Assembly (NCBI GenBank): GCA_028583405.1
Contig: CM053252.1
Location: 36,919,240 to 36,983,239 of the forward strand
Length of the DNA stretch: 64,000 nucleotides
From: Pogonophryne albipinna
Taxonomy: Eukaryota > Chordata > Actinopteri > Perciformes > Artedidraconidae
Reading direction: 5' to 3'
The translations under genes and the position numbers were made by a program. This document shows, one piece after another, positions 35,194-47,256 of the stretch (the stretch's first letter is position 1; each line of letters starts with the position of its first letter). The notes beneath the pieces are model-generated. The model was not told the DNA's origin, searched no databases, and was given only the letters and a program-made list of their open reading frames with translations.

Positions 35194-37462
35194 CCTGGTG
35201 GCAGTGGCGGCGCCAGAGTATTTATGTTGGGTAATCTATGGTAGGGCTAACCCATACAGTGGCGGGGCTCAAGTCAGTATTTGCAATCAATCAATCAATG
35301 TTTATTTATATAGCCCAATATCACAAATGTTACATTTGTCTCAGTGGACTTCACAGTTTGTACAGAATATCAGTATGACAATACGACACCCTCTGTCCTT
35401 AGACCCTCACATCGTACAAGGAAAAACTTCTGGAGAAAACCCACAGTTTAAAGGGAAAAATGGGAGAAACCTCAGAGAGAGCAACAGAGGAGGGATCCCT
35501 CTCCTAGGACGGACAGACGTGCAATAGATGCCGTGTGTAAATTGAAAAGATAATACATTTGCAACATAGGTAGTCCAAATGTTTGGAAATGCATGTGTGT
35601 ATAATAGGAAGATGAATCCACGAGGATATCCATCCAGGACCTATGATCCATGACCACAGCCACGACTCAAGATCCAGGGCTCGCGATGCAGGACACAGGA
35701 CCGCAGGATAATCCATGACTCCGGATCCCAGCGTATATAGACACCAAAAAGAAAGACATTTGGGGAAGCTGGGTTAATCGGAACATGAGAGTACACAGGT
35801 ATAGACAGAGAGAAGGAAGAAGTAAGATGTCCCCCGACAAAATAAGCCTATATTTGCAAAACTAGGGGCTGAACCTAATCAGCCCTAACTATAAGCTTTA
35901 TCAAAAAGGAAGGTCTTAAGCACACTCTTAAAAACGGATAGGGTGTCTGGCTGCCGCCCGAACACAAACTGGAAGCTGATTCCACAAATGTGGAGCTTGA
36001 TAAGAAAAGGCTCTGGCTCCCATTGTACTTTTAGAGACTCTAGGAACAACCAACAACCCTGCATTCTTGGAACGCAATGCCCTAGTAGGACAGTAGGGTA
36101 TAATGAGTTCTTTAAGGTAAGATGGCGCCTGCCCATTAAGGGCTTTGTAGGCGAGAAGAAGAATTTTAAATGCTATCCTGTGTTCTATAGGGAGCCAGTG
36201 TAAGGCAGCCAGAACAGGAGTAATGCGGTCCCTTTTCCTAACTCTGGTTAGTACACGAGCTGCAGCATTTTGAATCAGCTGAAGCCACTTGACTGACTTC
36301 TTGGTACACCCTGATAATAAGGAGTTACAATAATCCAGCCTTGAAGTAACAAATGCATGGACTAGTTTCTCTGCATCGTTTTGAGGCAAGATATGCCTGA
36401 TTTTTGCAATGTTACGTGGATGGAAGTAGGCGGTCCTTGAAATTGATTTTATGTGGGTGTTAAAGGATAAATCCTGATCAAATATAACACCAAGATTCCT
36501 TACAGTCTCACTGGAGGCCAAATTAATGCCATCCATAGTTAGTATATCTTTAGATAGTTTGTTTCGTAGATTCTTCGGGCCAAGTACAATAACTTCAGTT
36601 TTGGTCGTGTTTAACATCAAAAAGTTTAAGGTCATCCACGTTTTTAAGTCCTTGAGGCAGTCTTGAATTTTATTTAGATGATTAATTTCATCAGGCTTGA
36701 TTGATAAATATAGTTGAGTATCATCTGCATAACAATGACAATTCACAGAATGATTCCTTATAATATTGCCTAACGGAAGCATATATAATGTGAACAAAAT
36801 AGGTCCGAGCACTGAGTCCTGTGGCACTCCATGGCTAACTTTGGTTTGCGTGGAAGATTCATCGTTGACACGTACAAACTGAGAGCGTTCAGATAGATAG
36901 GACCTAAACCAGCCTAAAGCAGTTCCCTGTATGCCAACTAAGTGCTCTAGTCTTTGCAATAAGATATCATGGTCGATAGTATCAAATGAAGCACTGAGAT
37001 CGAGCAAAACAAGAATGGAGACAAGTCACTTGTCTGAGGCTATGAGAAGGTCATTTGTGACTTTAACCAGAGCTGTCTCTGTGATGTGTTCTAAAGCCAG
37101 ACTGAAAATCTTCAAATAAATCATTGTTTTTTAAGTAATCACACAACTGTTTTGCGACTGCTTTCTCAAGAATTTTTGAGAGGAACGGAAGATTAGAAAT
37201 AGGTCTATAGTTGGCTAAAACCTCTGGATCGAGGTTGTGCTTTTTAAGAAGCGGTTTTATCACTGCTACTTTGAATGATTGTGGAACATAGCCTGATAAT
37301 AAAGACATATTCATAATATTTTATAAAGAAGTGCTAATTAATGGAAAAACTTCCTTCAACAGCTTAGTTGGAATTGGGTCTAACATACACGTTGATGGTT
37401 TAGAAGAGAGAATCATTGAATTTAATTGTTCAAGGTTTATGGCTGAAAAGCATTCTAGTTTA

Positions 37463-38992
37463 CTATCTAGTAGGGATGTAACGATATACCGAATATCGCG
37501 GTATTGCGGTAAATAAACGTCCCAATACCGTCGTGAGACTGACAAAATCTACCGCGATAAAAAAAAAGAAGTTTTTAAAAAATATATTGAAAAAAATTTA
37601 AACACTTTTTTTTGTTTTAAACCTTTATTTAACCAGATGGTCCCATTGAGATCATCGATCTCTTTTTCAAGAGAGACCTGTCCAACATGGCAGCAAGTAG
37701 GTTACAACATGAACATAAAACAACAGAACATAAAAGGACATCGTATTTATATGGGGGTTATTCCCTATCTTTATTCAAGAGCGTGGTATTTAAATTTGAG
37801 AGCATACTTTATGTATTTATTTCCCTCAAACCCTGTCCTTGCACTCAAATAGTGCCTGCTTGCACTTTGCTCTGCTTCTGCTCAAACTGTACGCTTGCAC
37901 TCAGATATATTGCTGCTTACAGATTTTTTCTGCTCTCAGATTTATTCTGTGCGCGCTCGAAACTTTTGTGCAACAATCCTGTCAAAATCCCTCAACCAAT
38001 AGGAGGCATGCGGGTGCGTTCGCTTTACTTATTACAGCGTCCCGTAAGGGCCGTTACTCTTTGGTTTATAAATTCCCGCCCTCCACGGCTTTATAACATA
38101 GCATGTACTGTTCACGAGAGAGCACGCTCGTGAACTGTCAACGGGGGGGGGGGCGGTGTTATGCCGTGTGTGCATTATGCACCTCGCGGGAGCGCGCACA
38201 GCGTAAAGCAAAACCTCCCAGACATGTATTGATCTGTACGGCAAAGTACGGTTTGGAAACTATATCATTTCCTTTTGGAGGGCATGCATAACACGGCATA
38301 ACACCAGAGCCTCGCTGCGGGGAAACGTTGGCGCTGTTCCGAGTTTGTTCTAATCTGTCAAAATGACAAACTGCGTTCAGATTTTTCCGTCATTGTTAAA
38401 AAAAATATTCGGTTAACGCGACCACTGCTGTCCCAGCAACATCAGGACCAAGCGAGAGAGTTTTTTCCAGAGCAGGGGATATTGTAAATGCCCAAACATC
38501 CCAGCTTATAAATACCTGGAAATGTGGACATTCTCATATTCCTAAAAACCTGTCTGATGATGCCGAGTGAGTGACTAGTGAGTTTGAGTTGAGTTACTTG
38601 AAAAACTAAAGTGAAACTTGATTTATTTTATTGCAGGGTCTGATTATTAAATGTCCTTGTTTATTTGTGAGATGCAGTGGCACAAAGAAAATGCCTACTT
38701 TGTTTGGTAGTAGCCTACTATAGGTACAAAAACACTGGTTTTCTTGTTCCAGTCTGTTACTGTCACTTTGTTTTTGACAATACCGCTATCCTACTAAAAT
38801 GCTGTACAAATCAGATTTATTATTTAATAAAGAAACATTTTCAGAGTAAAAAAAATTTGTATTGAATTTTTTTTTTGTTCATTTTGTTTTTTCTTTATTA
38901 TTCAATATCGCGATAAATACCGTACCGTGGACTTGTTATCGCGATATTATCGTACCGTGAGTTTTTGGTATCGTTACATCCCTACTATCTAG
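37463..38992. mobile_element. hAT inserted in the L2 LINE, 1514 bp plus duplications
   Basis: Ends TAGGGATGTAACGATA and TATCGTTACATCCCTA are perfect inverted repeats at 37471 and 38984. The 8-bp direct repeat CTATCTAG lies at 37463-37470 and 38985-38992. Inside are a retroposon-like stretch with CCCATTGAGATCATCGATCT at about 37637-37656 and a remnant of transposase C-terminus. Youngest layer of the nest. Confidence 0.92.
38425..38520 (+). pseudogene. hAT transposase dimerisation-domain remnant
   Basis: In one plus frame the sequence reads AVPATSGPSERVFSRAGD, the hallmark of the hAT C-terminal dimerisation domain. No N-terminal or catalytic part is present nearby, so it is the leftover 3' end of the transposase gene of this hAT family. 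Confidence 0.75.
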
Positions 38993-40041
38993 TGTAATAT
39001 TAGAACTTACGTTTCCAGGAGCTGTTGATAACACTATACTGGTCAAAGGCAAGAGGTCATTAATTTTGTTTCTAAGAGTAACAATTTTATCGTTAAAAAA
39101 GCACATCAAATCATTACTACTGAGTGCTATGGGAATAGAAGGCTCAATCGAGCTGTGGCTCTCTGTCAACCTGGCTACAGTGCTGAAAAGAAATCTTGCA
39201 TTATTCTTATTCTCATCTATTAATGAAGAGTAGTAGGCTGCTCTCGCTTTACGCAGTGCTTTCTTATATTCATTGAGAGTAATATGCCAAATTAAACGAG
39301 ATTCTTCAAGTTTAGTGGAACGCCATATCCTTTCAAGTTGTCTCGACTTTTGCTTTATTTTGCGGGTTTCGGCATTATGCCATGGAGCTAATCTATGTTG
39401 TTTTATTTTCTTCTTTTTCAAAGGAGCAACAGAGTCTAATTTTATTCGCAGCGCATCTGTAGCACTATCAACAACATGATCAATTTGGGGTGGTGTACAT
39501 TTTGTATAAGTTTCCTCCCTTACATGCAGACATGCTATCGAGTTAAGTATTGGTGGAATCTCTTCCTTAAATTTGGCTATAGCACTAACAGATAGGTTTC
39601 TGCTGCTGGAGCTTTTGACTAATCCTTTGTAGTCTAGTAACAGTACTTCAAAAGTTACTAAGAAATGGTCGGATAAAGCAGGATTATGCGGTTCGACTAA
39701 TAGTTGCTCAATTTCAATACCATAAGTCAGAACAAGGTCGAGAGTGTGATTATAGCAGTGGGTTGGTTTATTTACACTCTGACAAAAACCAACAGAATCT
39801 AATATAGAGTTAAATGCAACAGTAAGGCTATTTTTATCATCGTCAACATGAATATTAAAGTCACCTACGATAATTACTTTATCTGTTTTAAGTACCAAAG
39901 TTGATAAAAACTCAGAGAATTCTGATAAGAATTCTGAATAAGGACCTGGTGCACGGTACACTGTAACAAATAAGATTGGCTGCAAAGTTTTCCAGGTCTG
40001 ATGCGTAAGACTAAAAACGAGACTTTCAAAGGAGGTATAAT

Positions 40042-40327
40042 TTAATTTTGGTTTAGTATTGATAAGTAAACTTTTCCCCAGAAGGCTGTCCAATTATTTA
40101 CAAAGCCCACATTGTTTGCTGGGCACCACCAATACAACCAACGCTGAAATGATGACATGCGGCTATACATGTCATCATTGATCAGATTGGGGAGGGGACC
40201 AGAGATGATTACGGTGTCCGACATTGTTTTAGCATAACTACACACCGACTCCACATTAAGTTTGGTGCATTCTGATTGGCGTAAACCATCATCATTACCA
40301 CCGACGTGAATAACAACTACTGTATCC
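40042..40327 (-). pseudogene. L2 ORF1 SGNH-esterase domain fragment
   Basis: The minus strand reads DTVVVIHVGGNDDG, then ISGPLP, then a segment ending NNWTAFWGK. The GGND and SGPLP blocks are those of the SGNH (GDSL-type) esterase domain found in ORF1 of fish CR1/L2 LINEs. The N-terminus is lost at the truncation point and the C-terminus stops where ORF2 begins without its own start, indicating an internal deletion of the ORF1-ORF2 junction. Confidence 0.7.
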
Positions 40328-40328
40328 T

Positions 40329-41190
40329 AATGTAATTACATTCACGCTATATCGCCCCCCTTGACAGTGAAACGCCACACCTGAGGTTTAGATTATTTCC
40401 CTGTCTCAATCCAAATTGAACTGTATGAAATAAAAAGGCACATTTGTCTTGTAGTAAATAAAAAGGGCAACCAAGAGTGAAAGAGTTGACATGCTGAAAA
40501 CCCAACCCCTGCAGGGGGGTCTGGGGGGATTCTCCCCCATGAGATTTTTTGAAATACTAACATAAAATACACATTCTGGTACTCTCTTGAGAAGAAAAAT
40601 AAATAAATCTATTACTACACATTTAAAAAATTGAATGCCATTTTAGTTTTTTGTTACTTTGTTCTGAAAGCTGAACCTGCTGCTCCTCACAGAGAGAAGA
40701 GGGAAGAGGGAAGAGGCTGTGAATTACTTTACATTGTGGATAAGGGTGGATAGCCCCCATTGTTCTGTGTGTCAAAATGAAAGACAGCCCACACACCTAT
40801 CAATCATCAAACCGTGGGGTCTTATTTCATTACGTGTTGATTTCTATCAACACGTAATGTTGTATCGATGTACTACAGCAAAAGTATTCTCCGTCGGGAC
40901 TTCCTGCAACAACACCACGCCGTTATCTTGATTCTGATTGGCCAGAAGACATTATCAAAGATGTTCTATTGAGAAGACGATCACTATGTGACAAAAGTTT
41001 TCAAAACCGTTTCTAGTCTTCGGTATTTCCAGACAAGTGGCTACTGAAATCAATCTTACTAACTGCTGCCTGTGCAATTTACTCCGCGCGAGTTGGCGGA
41101 CTTTATTTTGCTTACCTTAACATCATTTTTCATGGTGGGGCTAAGGTGGGGCTAAGCCATTTCTTGGTATGGCTATACCCCAGCCATACC
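40329..41190. other. right body of the outer hAT
   Basis: Non-coding hAT sequence, including a CAGGGGGGTCTGGGGGGATT word and a short hairpin (ATCAACACGTAATGTTG region near 40850). No frame of note. Confidence 0.4.
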
Positions 41191-41684
41191 CTGGCGCCGC
41201 CACTGCCTGGTGGCTGTTTGAAAGGATCCACTTGCCCATTACACCCTAATGGTTATTGACTGAAACAGGAGACTTATCCCTTAGATAAGTCTAAATAAAT
41301 AATAGACATTCAATTATGCCTAATTACGCCAAACTATTGACTGGTGAATATAAAAACCTTTGACTTGCATCTTTATCGTGAGCCACATCATCACTGTGTT
41401 CTCATGGGAGCAGCCTGCAGGCCTTCTGCTTCAACCAGAACAACATGGCCTCCGGCTGAATCCAGTAGAAGTATCAGGAACTCATTTTTCAGCAACGCAA
41501 GCAAAGTAATATGCCATATTTTTGACTGTTTGGGATAGTCTCTGTTTTCATCTAAATGTAGTTCTCACAGAATTTCCAGAAATGAGCAACACAATAGAAT
41601 GGAGTCCTGTTTTAATCCCTTAATGTTGTGCAAATATCAGCACACTAACTAATCAAAACACTTTGATGGGAAAAAGGCATCTAT

Positions 41685-41850
41685 GTCTGTTTTGATATAT
41701 TGAATGTGTTACAGTTTCTACACACATCTGTTTTTTCCTCTTCGGTGAAAGCTTTATTTGATATTGTCAATTGCCATCAATACCACATTTATTTGGTAAG
41801 CCTGCGTGTACATGGCATTTTGTTGTTTTGGATAAATCTACCTTTTCATA
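41685..41850. repeat. left copy of a flanking direct duplication
   Basis: TATTGAATGTGTTACAGTTT to GTTGTTTTGGATAAATCTAC recurs at about 42882-43035 with moderate divergence, offset about 1.19 kb. The AAGTA-rich repeat lies between the two. Confidence 0.7.
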
Positions 41851-41943
41851 TCAGCCAAGTGTGAAAAAATATTGACTTATATTTATACTTGACAAAAAAT
41901 ATATAATATATATCGAAAATGACATTCTTCAATAGTACTCGAC

Positions 41944-42878
41944 ATACGTGGGAAATAAGTAGATTTACTCAAGCACTGTACTTAAAGGTGGGGTAGGTAA
42001 GTTTGAGAAACCGGCTCGAGATACACTTGTTGTTATATTCCATGGAATGCTCTTAACATCCCGATAGCAATGAATATCTGAAGTGCTTTGACAAAAAATC
42101 CATAAAAAAATGTCATCTGTGGAAGCCGTAGTACTGTAAAAAGCACAACCAATCATCTGAGCTGGCCCGGCTAAAATGACTGGATGGCCTACCTGCCTAC
42201 CTGCCTTCCATCTGTGCACAAACTTATCTCGTGCCCTCATTGGTCATGTGCGCGTTCGTGTGTGTTGGAGGAGGGGCTCTGTAAGGAAGTGGCCGATTTT
42301 TTCCGGCTGTGTATTTTCAAATTCTAGCGCACTCGAGCTGGTTTCTCTAAAATTACCTACCCCACCTTTAAGTACAAATTTGGGATACTTGTACTTTACT
42401 TGAGTATTTCCATGTTATACTATACTTTTACTTCTTCTCCACTACAAATCAGAGGTTAATCATGTACTTTTACTCCACTACATGTATTGAATCCCTTTAG
42501 TTACTTTACAGATGTGGATGAATGATGTGAAATCTAATCAAGTGTTAAATCAGACTTTAGTTCCACCTGGAGTAAATCCACAAGCTACCCTGCAGTATAC
42601 AAAGTCATTCAGACTAGCTGCACCTTCACCAGCTTTGAGAACACTTTCATGATCAATCATTATAAAACATATCATATATATTATTCTGAAATGGACCAAT
42701 CTGCACAATGACTACTTTTACTATCGCTACTTTAAGTATATTTAGATGAGAATACTTTTGTACTTGTACTTACATTTTGAATGCAGGGCTTGCTTACTTA
42801 CCTGTAACAGAGTATTCCTCTACTCTGGTACTTCTACTTTTACTGAAGTAACAGATCTGGGTACTTCTTCTACCACTG
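41944..42878 (-). mobile_element. AAGTA-rich teleost MITE, inverted copy
   Basis: Same family as 30833-31378 in the opposite orientation: GTACTTTTACTCCACTACAT, then TGATGTGAAATCTAATCA, ending TACTTCTTCTACCACTG. It is interrupted by a TTAA-flanked MITE. Confidence 0.7.
41986..42367. mobile_element. TTAA-flanked palindromic MITE
   Basis: TTAA at 41982-41985 and 42368-42371 flank AGGTGGGGTAGGTAAG and its inverted copy. The empty target (GTAC-TTAA-GTAC) is evident from the surrounding repeat. A sister copy is at 55738-56024. Non-coding. Confidence 0.85.
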
Positions 42879-42881
42879 TTT

Positions 42882-43035
42882 TTATATATTGAATGTGTTA
42901 CAGTTTCTACACAAATCTGTTCTTCCCCTAGGTAAAAGCTTTATTTGATATTGTTCATTTCCATCAATATGCCAGGATTTTTTTGCTAAGCCTATGTACA
43001 TGGCATGTTGTTGTTTTGGATAAATCTACACCGCT
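42882..43035. repeat. right copy of a flanking direct duplication
   Basis: Partner of 41685-41850. Confidence 0.7.
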
Positions 43036-44573
43036 TGCTTGGTAATATTCAAATAAGGGGCTTAGATGCCTTTTAAAGTCAAACCATAAAAAACAGGCAT
43101 GAAGCAATTAAATCCAAAAGGACATTTTTAAGATTGACCAAAGTTGAATATTCCCTAGAAAAGATAGTCCCATTCAACCCTTTAAAATAAAAAATACATT
43201 GAAATTGAAGAGACTTATAGGTGTACTACAAAGAAGTGGGTATTTGACTGATTTTAAGAGGAATATTTGCAAGGTAAGAGTTTGGGAAACTAAATTGAAA
43301 GATTTCTGTTGAGAACAATTTTGTTCAGATACACCACAGGACGCACATTCGGAGATGCCTGAGGCTTTTTAGTAGGAAGGTTTTGAAAAATAAAAGAATC
43401 ATGATTTGCTCTGGTGAAAAGATGGTGATTCTCATTGAACAGAACATTGATATATCAAATAGTACGCAGCAGACGTTTTCACAGCAGTTCGCATGGCAAT
43501 CGTTTCAGTAGTTGTTGATATTTTGACTGCACCAAACTGTTGGATGGTCTGACAGTCATGCCATCCCCAGGCCTAGTTTCCTCTTTACAAAGAGCCCCAT
43601 GTATGAAATACGCTTACAATATACTGATGTAGAGCAGTTAATTCAATCTACTAAAAAGACTGAGCCCTTTTTTCGCTTGTATTCATCTTCATGTGGTTTA
43701 ATAACAAAGGCACAGCACAAACTCAGCTTGATTTGTTTAATATGAGCATTATCCCTGCCAACAGATTCCAGTGAGGATTTATGTGCAGCTCAGTCAGCGA
43801 TCTTGGTCTTTAAATAGAGCTGCTGGAAAACAGCAGGGTAAAATGAAGTGAACTTTGAATGATATTTTTGTCTGCACTATCATTATTTTCAGTAAATGGT
43901 GCAGAAAGCCCTGCATTACCTTGTCATGTTTGACATAGCTGGTTGTGTGCTAGCTGAAGCCACAGCAACTGGAGAAAGAGCTGCATAAAATGACAAGCCT
44001 CTCTCTCTTTCTGTCCCGACTTGATTTGAAGGCATGACAAGTACAAAGACGCCTCTCTTTCCTTTTAGTTGTTTCCTCGTCTATCCACCCAGTTCAGTGA
44101 ATTTCTTCAGCGATAACTGATGTGTTCCCTCCCTAGCTCACCTGGGGTTTCCCCTCTCCTGTGGTGTGTTTTATAGGTTGTTGGTGCGTGTAAATGTTCT
44201 GCAAAGGCTACAATCAGAAACCTTTCTCCCACACACTATTTGAACATTAAAGCAAGGAGACATGTCACAGTAGACACTACATACTAATATCATCTGGAAA
44301 ATAAGCATAATATGTCCTCTTTAATTACTCCACCCCATGACAATCTAAACTAAGAATATGTATATTGGACAAGACTATCATTCTACAGCCATGCCAAAAG
44401 CTTAATTAGGTTGCACTCAGGTTCATGGTGTTTGATTATTAAGCCAATTTTAAACATATTTTCTTCGCAGTGCCAAGCAGAGTTCAAACTCCTGAGTACG
44501 GGGTGTAAGCAGCAGCTGTGTGCCAGACTTACTATGGCTTTGTGTTGGCATTTCAAACACAGATGTGACCAAC
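43036..44573. other. no gene seen
   Basis: Non-coding DNA without recognisable repeats. Confidence 0.4.
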
Positions 44574-45037
44574 AAGTCCTCCAACTCATACGACCAAATG
44601 GGCCGATTGTTCAGGCCCTTATTACGACCAAATATGTTGTTTGTTCAAGCGCTTAATACGTCCTATAATTACGTTTTAAAGTTTTCGCCCTCTAGTGCTC
44701 CCGTTGAATGCTAACGTTACAGATGGTCGTTTATTCACAAATAACCCTCTCTGTAAAATCCTAAATTGTAGGATAGTTTGGCCATTAAAACGCTTTTTGA
44801 TTAGATTTCTAGCGAGAAGTGTATATTGTACTTTTAGGATCCACGTCCAGTCGATATGTAGGATCTATAGTTTGATAGATATTACGAAGATGATTTGAGG
44901 TAGGCGGCAGCCTCCATGTAAAGTTACGGGGTGAAAACAGTATTTCCGGTCTCCACGTTTTCATAATAAAACCAATGATCAAATGATTTAACAGTGATAT
45001 CTTCAGTACTCATCAACTAAAAAACATCAGTTTATCC
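44574..45037. repeat. left arm of a long inverted repeat
   Basis: Reverse-complementary to 46773-47256 along most of its length, for example GGCCGATTGTTCA, CGTCCAGTCGATATGTAG, ATTACGAAGATGATTTGAGG and AAAAAACATCAGTTTA. Divergence is visible and each arm has short indels. Long arms around a 1.7-kb centre suggest a foldback-type transposon or two inverted copies of one repeat. Confidence 0.8.
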
Positions 45038-45100
45038 TTGTTAATTATACGACATTTATTGGTTTAAATTGTGTACAATGCTTTTGTGTTTTTCCCATGG

Positions 45101-45430
45101 CAAGGCAAGTTTATTTATATAGCACTTTTCTGTACGCGACAATTCAAAGTGCTTTACAAAACAAATTAAAAGACTTTTTAGGAATACATTAAAAACACAT
45201 TATACAATTTTACAACAGACATTACAAAGCAAAGATAATAAAATAAACACCACAGGTATACAATATATGTTTAAAAGGCATACTGTAGTTCGAATATGAG
45301 CATCTCAATTAAAAGCAGCGGCAAAGAGATGTCAGCCCTGTGAAGACACTATTGCAATAGTCGAGTCTACTGAAAATAAAAGCATGGACAAGCTTTTCTA
45401 AGTCCTGTTGTGACATTAGTTTTTTAATCC
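45101..45430 (-). mobile_element. L2-like LINE 3' end with RT C-terminal codons
   Basis: Minus-strand LINE tail of the same family as 6903. At about 45340-45405 the minus strand reads LEKLVHAFIFSRLDYCNS, the end of the reverse transcriptase region. It lies between the arms of the long inverted repeat. Confidence 0.75.
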
Positions 45431-46199
45431 TCGATATATATAGGTTTTTCTCTTTCGATTCTGAGAGACACCTTTCTTTTTTCAGAGGTTTTGATAGGCT
45501 AAAACATCGATTGTTTTAGCCGCAATGCACGTTGGGATATGGTTTTTAAATAAAATAATACTTTATTCCGAGTGTTCTTGCTTTTCTCTTTGGAAGTCAT
45601 CACATAACGGCATTGTAATACACGGTTCGGCTGCATTAAATATTACATATCTGCCGTAGATATTTATTTATAGAGCCCTGATCAGAAGACCTTTTGACAA
45701 ACTGTAAGAAATGCCGCCAAAACTGAATACGTGACGTGGATCATAAATATATCAGCAATTAAACAACAACATCTCACAATAAAGTTAATATTCATATTAA
45801 GTTTGATATTATTATGTTTTATTAACTACACCATTGTTTTTTAACCCGTGCCGCCTAGTGGTTAAAGCACGTTATTGAATTTTGTTGTTGAATAAGTTTT
45901 ATTTGATGAAAACATTTAAATATTAAGAGTAGCCTACATACAAAATTGAAAATATCAAGAAGATACTGTAGTGATCTCTACAATAAAACAGTTTAGTGCA
46001 GGACGTCCAAAGATATTAACAGGAGGATGTGCAAAACAGACAAACTAATAAGGCTTTATTTAAACATTAAAGATTACTTTAAGGTCTTCTTTTGAATAAG
46101 AACAACATTTGGGGGTATCCACAGATAAATATGAAGTCTGACAAAGTACTTAACGTCCAATATATTGCATAGTTTATTTTGGCACTTGACAATCACCTT
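45431..46199. other. no gene seen
   Basis: A/T-rich centre of the inverted-repeat structure, non-coding. Confidence 0.4.
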
Positions 46200-46411
46200 T
46201 CCTGAATTTGACTCAGGTGTAACTAAAGTCTGATTTAAGGGTTGTTTATATTTCACATCATTAATCAGAATCTGCAAAGTAACTAAAATAAATGTAGTGG
46301 AGTAAAAATACCAGGTTAACCTCTGAATTGTAGTGGAGTAGAATTACAAAGTAGTACATGCTGCTGTAACAAAAACATTTCCCAACTTGGGATCAATAAA
46401 GTATCTTATCT
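46200..46411. mobile_element. partial AAGTA-rich MITE and retroposon tail
   Basis: GTAACTAAAGTCTGATTTAA and GTAGTGGAGTAGAATTAC match the family at 30833. At 46386 GGGATCAATAAAGTATCTTATC resembles a retroposon 3' tail. Confidence 0.6.
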
Positions 46412-46772
46412 TAAGATGATCGATGGCTACTGCCATATTTGCAAAATGTGCCTCTGAACCTTGACAAGTGCATGTTTCAGGCTTATCAATGAACAACAGG
46501 AGGGGTCACAAACATAAGACCAGCTGTTAAATAAAGCTCTTCTGACCTTAGGTGTCATGTGGGTATATTAATTCACCCATTTATTCATTATATGTTTTAA
46601 ATTTGATAAAACCACTGTGTTTCGTATCCCCTAAACCTCCAGGGTGTACACAGTTTAATACTGGCAACTTCTAATTGTGGGAAATACAAAAACGTCTTAT
46701 AAAGAGACGTGCCATAGAACATGTTGCGAAACACACAATAGCCAGCATGTGTAGTTCTGGGGGAGGGGATGT

Positions 46773-47256
46773 TTAAACTGATGTTTTTTAGTGGATGACT
46801 AATGCAGATATCACTGTGTAATCATTTGACAGTGAGGGGAATATATCCGGTTTTATTATGAAAGCTTTGAGACCGGAAAAACTGTGTTCACCCCGTGAGG
46901 GTTGACGCTAACTTTACATGGAAGCTGCATACACGTTATCCTGGCGAGACCTCAAATCATCTTCGTAATATCTATCAAACTATAGATTCTACACATCGAC
47001 TGGACGTGGATTCTAAGAGTACAATATACACTTCTCGCCAGAAATCGAATCAAAAAGCATTTTAATGGCCAAACTATTCCACAATTTAGGAGCATTTGCA
47101 ATGAACGGGTCGGGAGCATGTTGTTTCTTACACGACCACTAGAGCACCTCTAGTGGTCGTGTAAGAAACAACATACACTTTAAATGTGTCTCTGGGTCGT
47201 AATAAGGGCATGAACAATCGGCCTATACTGTATGGTCGTTTTTTGTAGGAGGACAG
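46773..47256. repeat. right arm of a long inverted repeat
   Basis: Partner of 44574-45037. It additionally contains a perfect 27-bp hairpin at 47118-47174 that the left arm lacks in that form. Confidence 0.8.
47118..47174. repeat. perfect hairpin, 27-bp arms
   Basis: Both arms contain TTTCTTACACGACCACTAGA in opposite senses around the 3-base loop CAC. No mismatch. Confidence 0.95.

Larger units (their letters stand above)
35928..40093 (-). pseudogene. L2 ORF2 endonuclease-reverse transcriptase, broken
   Basis: The right part (38993-40093) encodes most of the APE-type endonuclease, with VYRAPG, the GDFNIH catalytic motif and SDH near its end, then a basic linker. After the hAT insertion the frame resumes at 37545-37463 and continues through the fingers of the reverse transcriptase ([18 protein letters not shown]). 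A frameshift near 37065 and an in-frame stop near 37029 interrupt it before LDLSASFDTIDHD. The palm keeps YADD, but the conserved GVPQGS is GVPQDS. The C-terminal region (VHAFVTSRLDYCNSLLSG) runs to 35928. The endonuclease N-terminus is missing at the join with ORF1. Not functional. Confidence 0.85.
35283..40328 (-). mobile_element. L2 LINE, degenerate and interrupted
   Basis: Reads on the minus strand and ends at an ATTGATTGATTG-type 3' tail at 35283-35296. It carries an esterase remnant (ORF1), an endonuclease and a reverse transcriptase (ORF2). The 5' end is cut inside ORF1 at about 40328. A hAT element splits it at 37471-38984. Motifs such as YADDTQLY and the SGNH-type esterase are those of CR1/L2 LINEs in fish. 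Confidence 0.85.
35202..41205. mobile_element. hAT element enlarged by a nested LINE
   Basis: Ends CAGTGGCGGCGCCAG (35202-35216) and CTGGCGCCGCCACTG (41191-41205) are perfect inverted repeats; the 8-bp direct repeat CCTGGTGG flanks both (35194-35201, 41206-41213). Only about 80 bp at the left and about 880 bp at the right belong to the hAT itself; the rest is an L2 LINE that landed in it. No transposase frame survives. The termini match those of the hAT at 18494. Confidence 0.9.

Noticed and set aside
38110..38305. Short inverted repeats (GTTCACGAG..CTCGTGAAC and TGTTATGCCGTGT..)
   Set aside because: They lie in the body of the inner hAT and are short; no separate element with target duplication could be defined.
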